From positions 372,001-436,000 of the forward strand of contig NZ_QMFB01000003.1 of the NCBI RefSeq assembly GCF_003285015.1: a stretch of 64,000 nucleotides of DNA, written 5' to 3'. The notes below the pieces were generated by a model. The model worked only from the letters and a program-made list of their open reading frames with translations. It was not told where the DNA came from and did not search any database. Below, in pieces: positions 62,611 through 64,000 of the stretch (the stretch's first letter is position 1; each line of letters opens with the position of its first letter). The position numbers and the translations under genes are program-made. The DNA is from Paenibacillus contaminans. Its GTDB lineage: Bacteria > Bacillota > Bacilli > Paenibacillales > NBRC-103111.

Positions 62611-63000
62611 TTAAAGGTCATTGCACTGAGGTGAGTAAAGTTCCAGTTTATCCAAATCCACAATAAAACCGTATGCTTTCAAAATATCCAATCCAAGCAA
62701 TCCTTTATGCGATTTAGGGAGGATCCCGACATCAACTTCCACCTGCTCTATCCTAAGAGTATCAACATGGATATAATCCATCACTTTAGTGTAAAAAGGT
62801 ACCGTTCCACCGATTCCGTAAGCTTCATAAACCGGGTCACCATTCTCATATGTAACACCAATTACCTCCAACACATCCGGGCTGAATACGGTATGCGATG
62901 AGCCTGTATCAATTACAGCATCTGCGATCTGCAATATTTTCCCGCGATAACATATCGTTATCGTAGTAGTAAGGAGTTGTCCGTCATATTTAATCTTCAT
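62611..63000 (-). CDS. Retropepsin-like aspartic protease domain protein
   Basis: A 129-residue protein with the single-domain aspartyl protease layout: strand-rich start, catalytic VIDTGSSHTVFS (Asp31-Thr-Gly-Ser), a flap-like GIGGTVPFYTKV, and the helix-core KGLLGLDILKAYGF. Such domains act as homodimers. Its substrate is unknown. The ATG at 63000 overlaps the preceding stop codon by 4 bases, so it is translationally coupled to the 82-residue ORF. Confidence 0.82.
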   Translation of the reverse strand: MKIKYDGQLLTTTITICYRGKILQIADAVIDTGSSHTVFSPDVLEVIGVTYENGDPVYEAYGIGGTVPFYTKVMDYIHVDTLRIEQVEVDVGILPKSHKGLLGLDILKAYGFIVDLDKLELYSPQCNDL

Positions 63001-63245
63001 GAGCCTCGTCTCACTCTCAACAAAGGATCCTTGCGCAAATGAATGACACAATCCTTATTAGAAGTGTGATAAACGATGTTCCCTGGTTCAGCGCCAAAAA
63101 ACTCTCTGTTCGCATCCTTCTCAGATACCGCCCGGATAGGCGCTACTTCGGTAATTATTTTTTGGTCATCTTCTTCTTTGTAGTCAAGTATGGTAAGCAG
63201 TACAAATTGGTCGGGAAACAAATCTCTGACTTCCTGCCATTTCAT
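62997..63245 (-). CDS. Small protein of unknown function, partner of the retropepsin-like gene
   Basis: An 82-residue soluble protein (MKWQEVRDLFPDQFVLLTIL...KDPLLRVRRGS). It has a W-x-E-V start and alternating strands, and looks like a compact beta-rich domain. AAGGGGG precedes the ATG by about 6 bases. It shares an ATGA overlap with the protease-like gene. Possible roles are substrate, inhibitor or chaperone of the protease; nothing in the sequence decides this. Confidence 0.7.
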   Translation of the reverse strand: MKWQEVRDLFPDQFVLLTILDYKEEDDQKIITEVAPIRAVSEKDANREFFGAEPGNIVYHTSNKDCVIHLRKDPLLRVRRGS

Positions 63246-63555
63246 CGTAATTCCCCCTTAAACTACTTTAGTCCTGATTTCATTTTATCACATTATTCCG
63301 TTCATTCGAGCATCTTCGGGTATGTACGCCAGAATCAGAAAGCACGAATCTCCCCATCTTCTGCTAATTACCATTCTGAAATCCGTTAAAGCTATACCTG
63401 CAGGTCCACTTGTACCTTGGAAATCAGCCTTAAACGGGTTTGAAGCCCATTTTTCATGATATAAAGCACCTTAAGTCATGGCCGCTCATAATATGATTTG
63501 ACTGTATCCCTTTACCTTGTAACTATCTAAATCCCAGGCAAGGAGGGGTGACACA
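63246..63555. other. Intergenic region before gerE with a SigK-like promoter
   Basis: About 310 bases between divergent genes. The left part holds the promoter side of the small-protein pair; no clear hexamers are seen there. The right part holds the gerE promoter. Confidence 0.4.
63467..63495 (+). promoter_or_regulatory. SigK-like promoter of gerE
   Basis: CACC near 63467-63470 and CATAATATG at 63487-63495 are about 16-17 bases apart, close to the SigK pattern AC-N16-CATANNNTA. gerE is SigK-dependent in B. subtilis. Confidence 0.45.
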
Positions 63556-63780
63556 TTGAAGGGCAGCGACCACAAAAGCAAGTTTTTACTCACGCATCGT
63601 GAGCGCGAGGTTTTCGAACTGCTGGTGCAAGACAAAACGACCAAAGATATTGCACAGCAGCTCTTTATCAGTGAAAAAACCGTGCGCAACCACATTTCCA
63701 ATGTGATGCAGAAATTGAACGTAAAAGGTCGTTCACAAGCAGTTGTCGAGCTGATCAAGCTTGGGGAATTAAAGATTTAA
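63556..63780 (+). CDS. gerE: Spore germination/coat regulator GerE
   Basis: A 74-residue LuxR-type helix-turn-helix protein, the full length of the family. The segments LLTHREREVFELLVQDKTTK, ISEKTVRNHISNVMQKL and VKGRSQAVVELIKLGEL are almost identical to B. subtilis GerE. It acts late in the mother cell, controlling coat genes with SigK. The TTG start has AAGGAGGGG upstream. Confidence 0.96.
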   Translation: MKGSDHKSKFLLTHREREVFELLVQDKTTKDIAQQLFISEKTVRNHISNVMQKLNVKGRSQAVVELIKLGELKI

Positions 63781-63784
63781 CGGA

Positions 63785-63865
63785 TGCCCCTTTCACTCAA
63801 CCCAACCTTCTGTTCCTCCATCTGCTGTTTTATACGGCGGATGGGCGATGGAAGGTTCTTTGAGT
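63785..63865 (+). terminator. Extended hairpin after gerE
   Basis: ACTCAA, AACCTTC and CCATC pair in order with GATGG, GAAGGTT and TTGAGT, followed by TTTTG. The stem is long with several bulges. Confidence 0.55.
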
Positions 63866-63961
63866 TTTGTGTAAGGAACATCGGCAGTGGTTTCCCTGAT
63901 GCGAAATGGAGAACCGGTTCCTAAGTGGCAACTGGTGATTTACGGAACCTCCTACCGAAAT

Positions 63962-63995
63962 AAAAGAACTTCCGCCAAACGGCGGAAGTTCTTTT
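63962..63995. terminator. Strong bidirectional terminator
   Basis: AAAAGAACTTCCGCC, loop AAAC, GGCGGAAGTTCTTTT: a 15-bp perfect stem. It probably ends a gene beyond the right edge, or backs up the gerE hairpin. Confidence 0.85.
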
Positions 63996-64000
63996 ATTGT

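Overview
This window looks like chromosomal DNA of an endospore-forming Gram-positive bacterium of the Paenibacillaceae type (Paenibacillus/Cohnella-like). The evidence is moderately GC-rich codon use, strong AGGAGG-type ribosome binding sites with many TTG/GTG starts, spore genes (spoVID, lonB, cwlD, gerM, gerE), and LplABC-type sugar transport with a membrane-bound AraC regulator. The genus is inference; no rRNA gene is present to settle it.

Layout. 1-2.5 kb: the start of a sugar-binding lipoprotein gene with a cre-like operator, then a TetR regulator with an alpha/beta hydrolase. 2.6-5.2 kb: spoVID, a RluA-type pseudouridine synthase and an overlapping 36-residue membrane protein. 5.4-18 kb: an accessory carbohydrate block with a phosphodiester glycosidase, a short MITE-like element, a large secreted PL8 polysaccharide lyase, and a divergent binding protein/two permeases/AraC-sensor operon. 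18.3-29.9 kb: the tetrapyrrole cluster, all on the minus strand: hemA, hemX, precorrin-2 dehydrogenase, hemC, a cobA-hemD fusion, hemB, an oxidoreductase, then hemE, hemH, hemL. 29.9-45.7 kb: speD, engB, lon, lonB, clpX, clpP, tig and a ysoA-like gene, with cwlD, a divergent polysaccharide deacetylase, ispG and several unknown genes. 45.9-46.6 kb: tRNA-Arg and tRNA-Gly, with two tandem ~170 bp cassettes after tRNA-Gly, each carrying a copy of the tRNA 3' end. 46.8-52.6 kb: signal peptidase, a PHP phosphatase, asnB and namA. 52.9-55.6 kb: gerM-rph-rdgB. 56.3-63.8 kb: mntH with MntR-like sites, a metallo-hydrolase, a methyltransferase, a cyclic-nucleotide-binding/SLC13 fusion transporter, a retropepsin-like protein pair, and gerE.

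How it works together. The hem genes lead from glutamyl-tRNA to uroporphyrinogen III and then to both haem and sirohaem. The lon/clp/tig block is protein quality control. The sporulation genes cover coat assembly, cortex maturation and germination. The order hemA-hemX-...-hemL, engB-lonA-lonB-clpX-tig-ysoA and gerM-rph-rdgB parallels Bacillus subtilis, but here spoVID is separated from hemL by about 14 kb of carbohydrate genes. Intergenic spaces hold several dispersed repeat families.

Most interesting: the tRNA-Gly-linked cassettes, the sensor-transporter fusion, the retropepsin pair, and the leaders of mntH and the polysaccharide operon. All domain calls come from reading motifs; no database search was possible.
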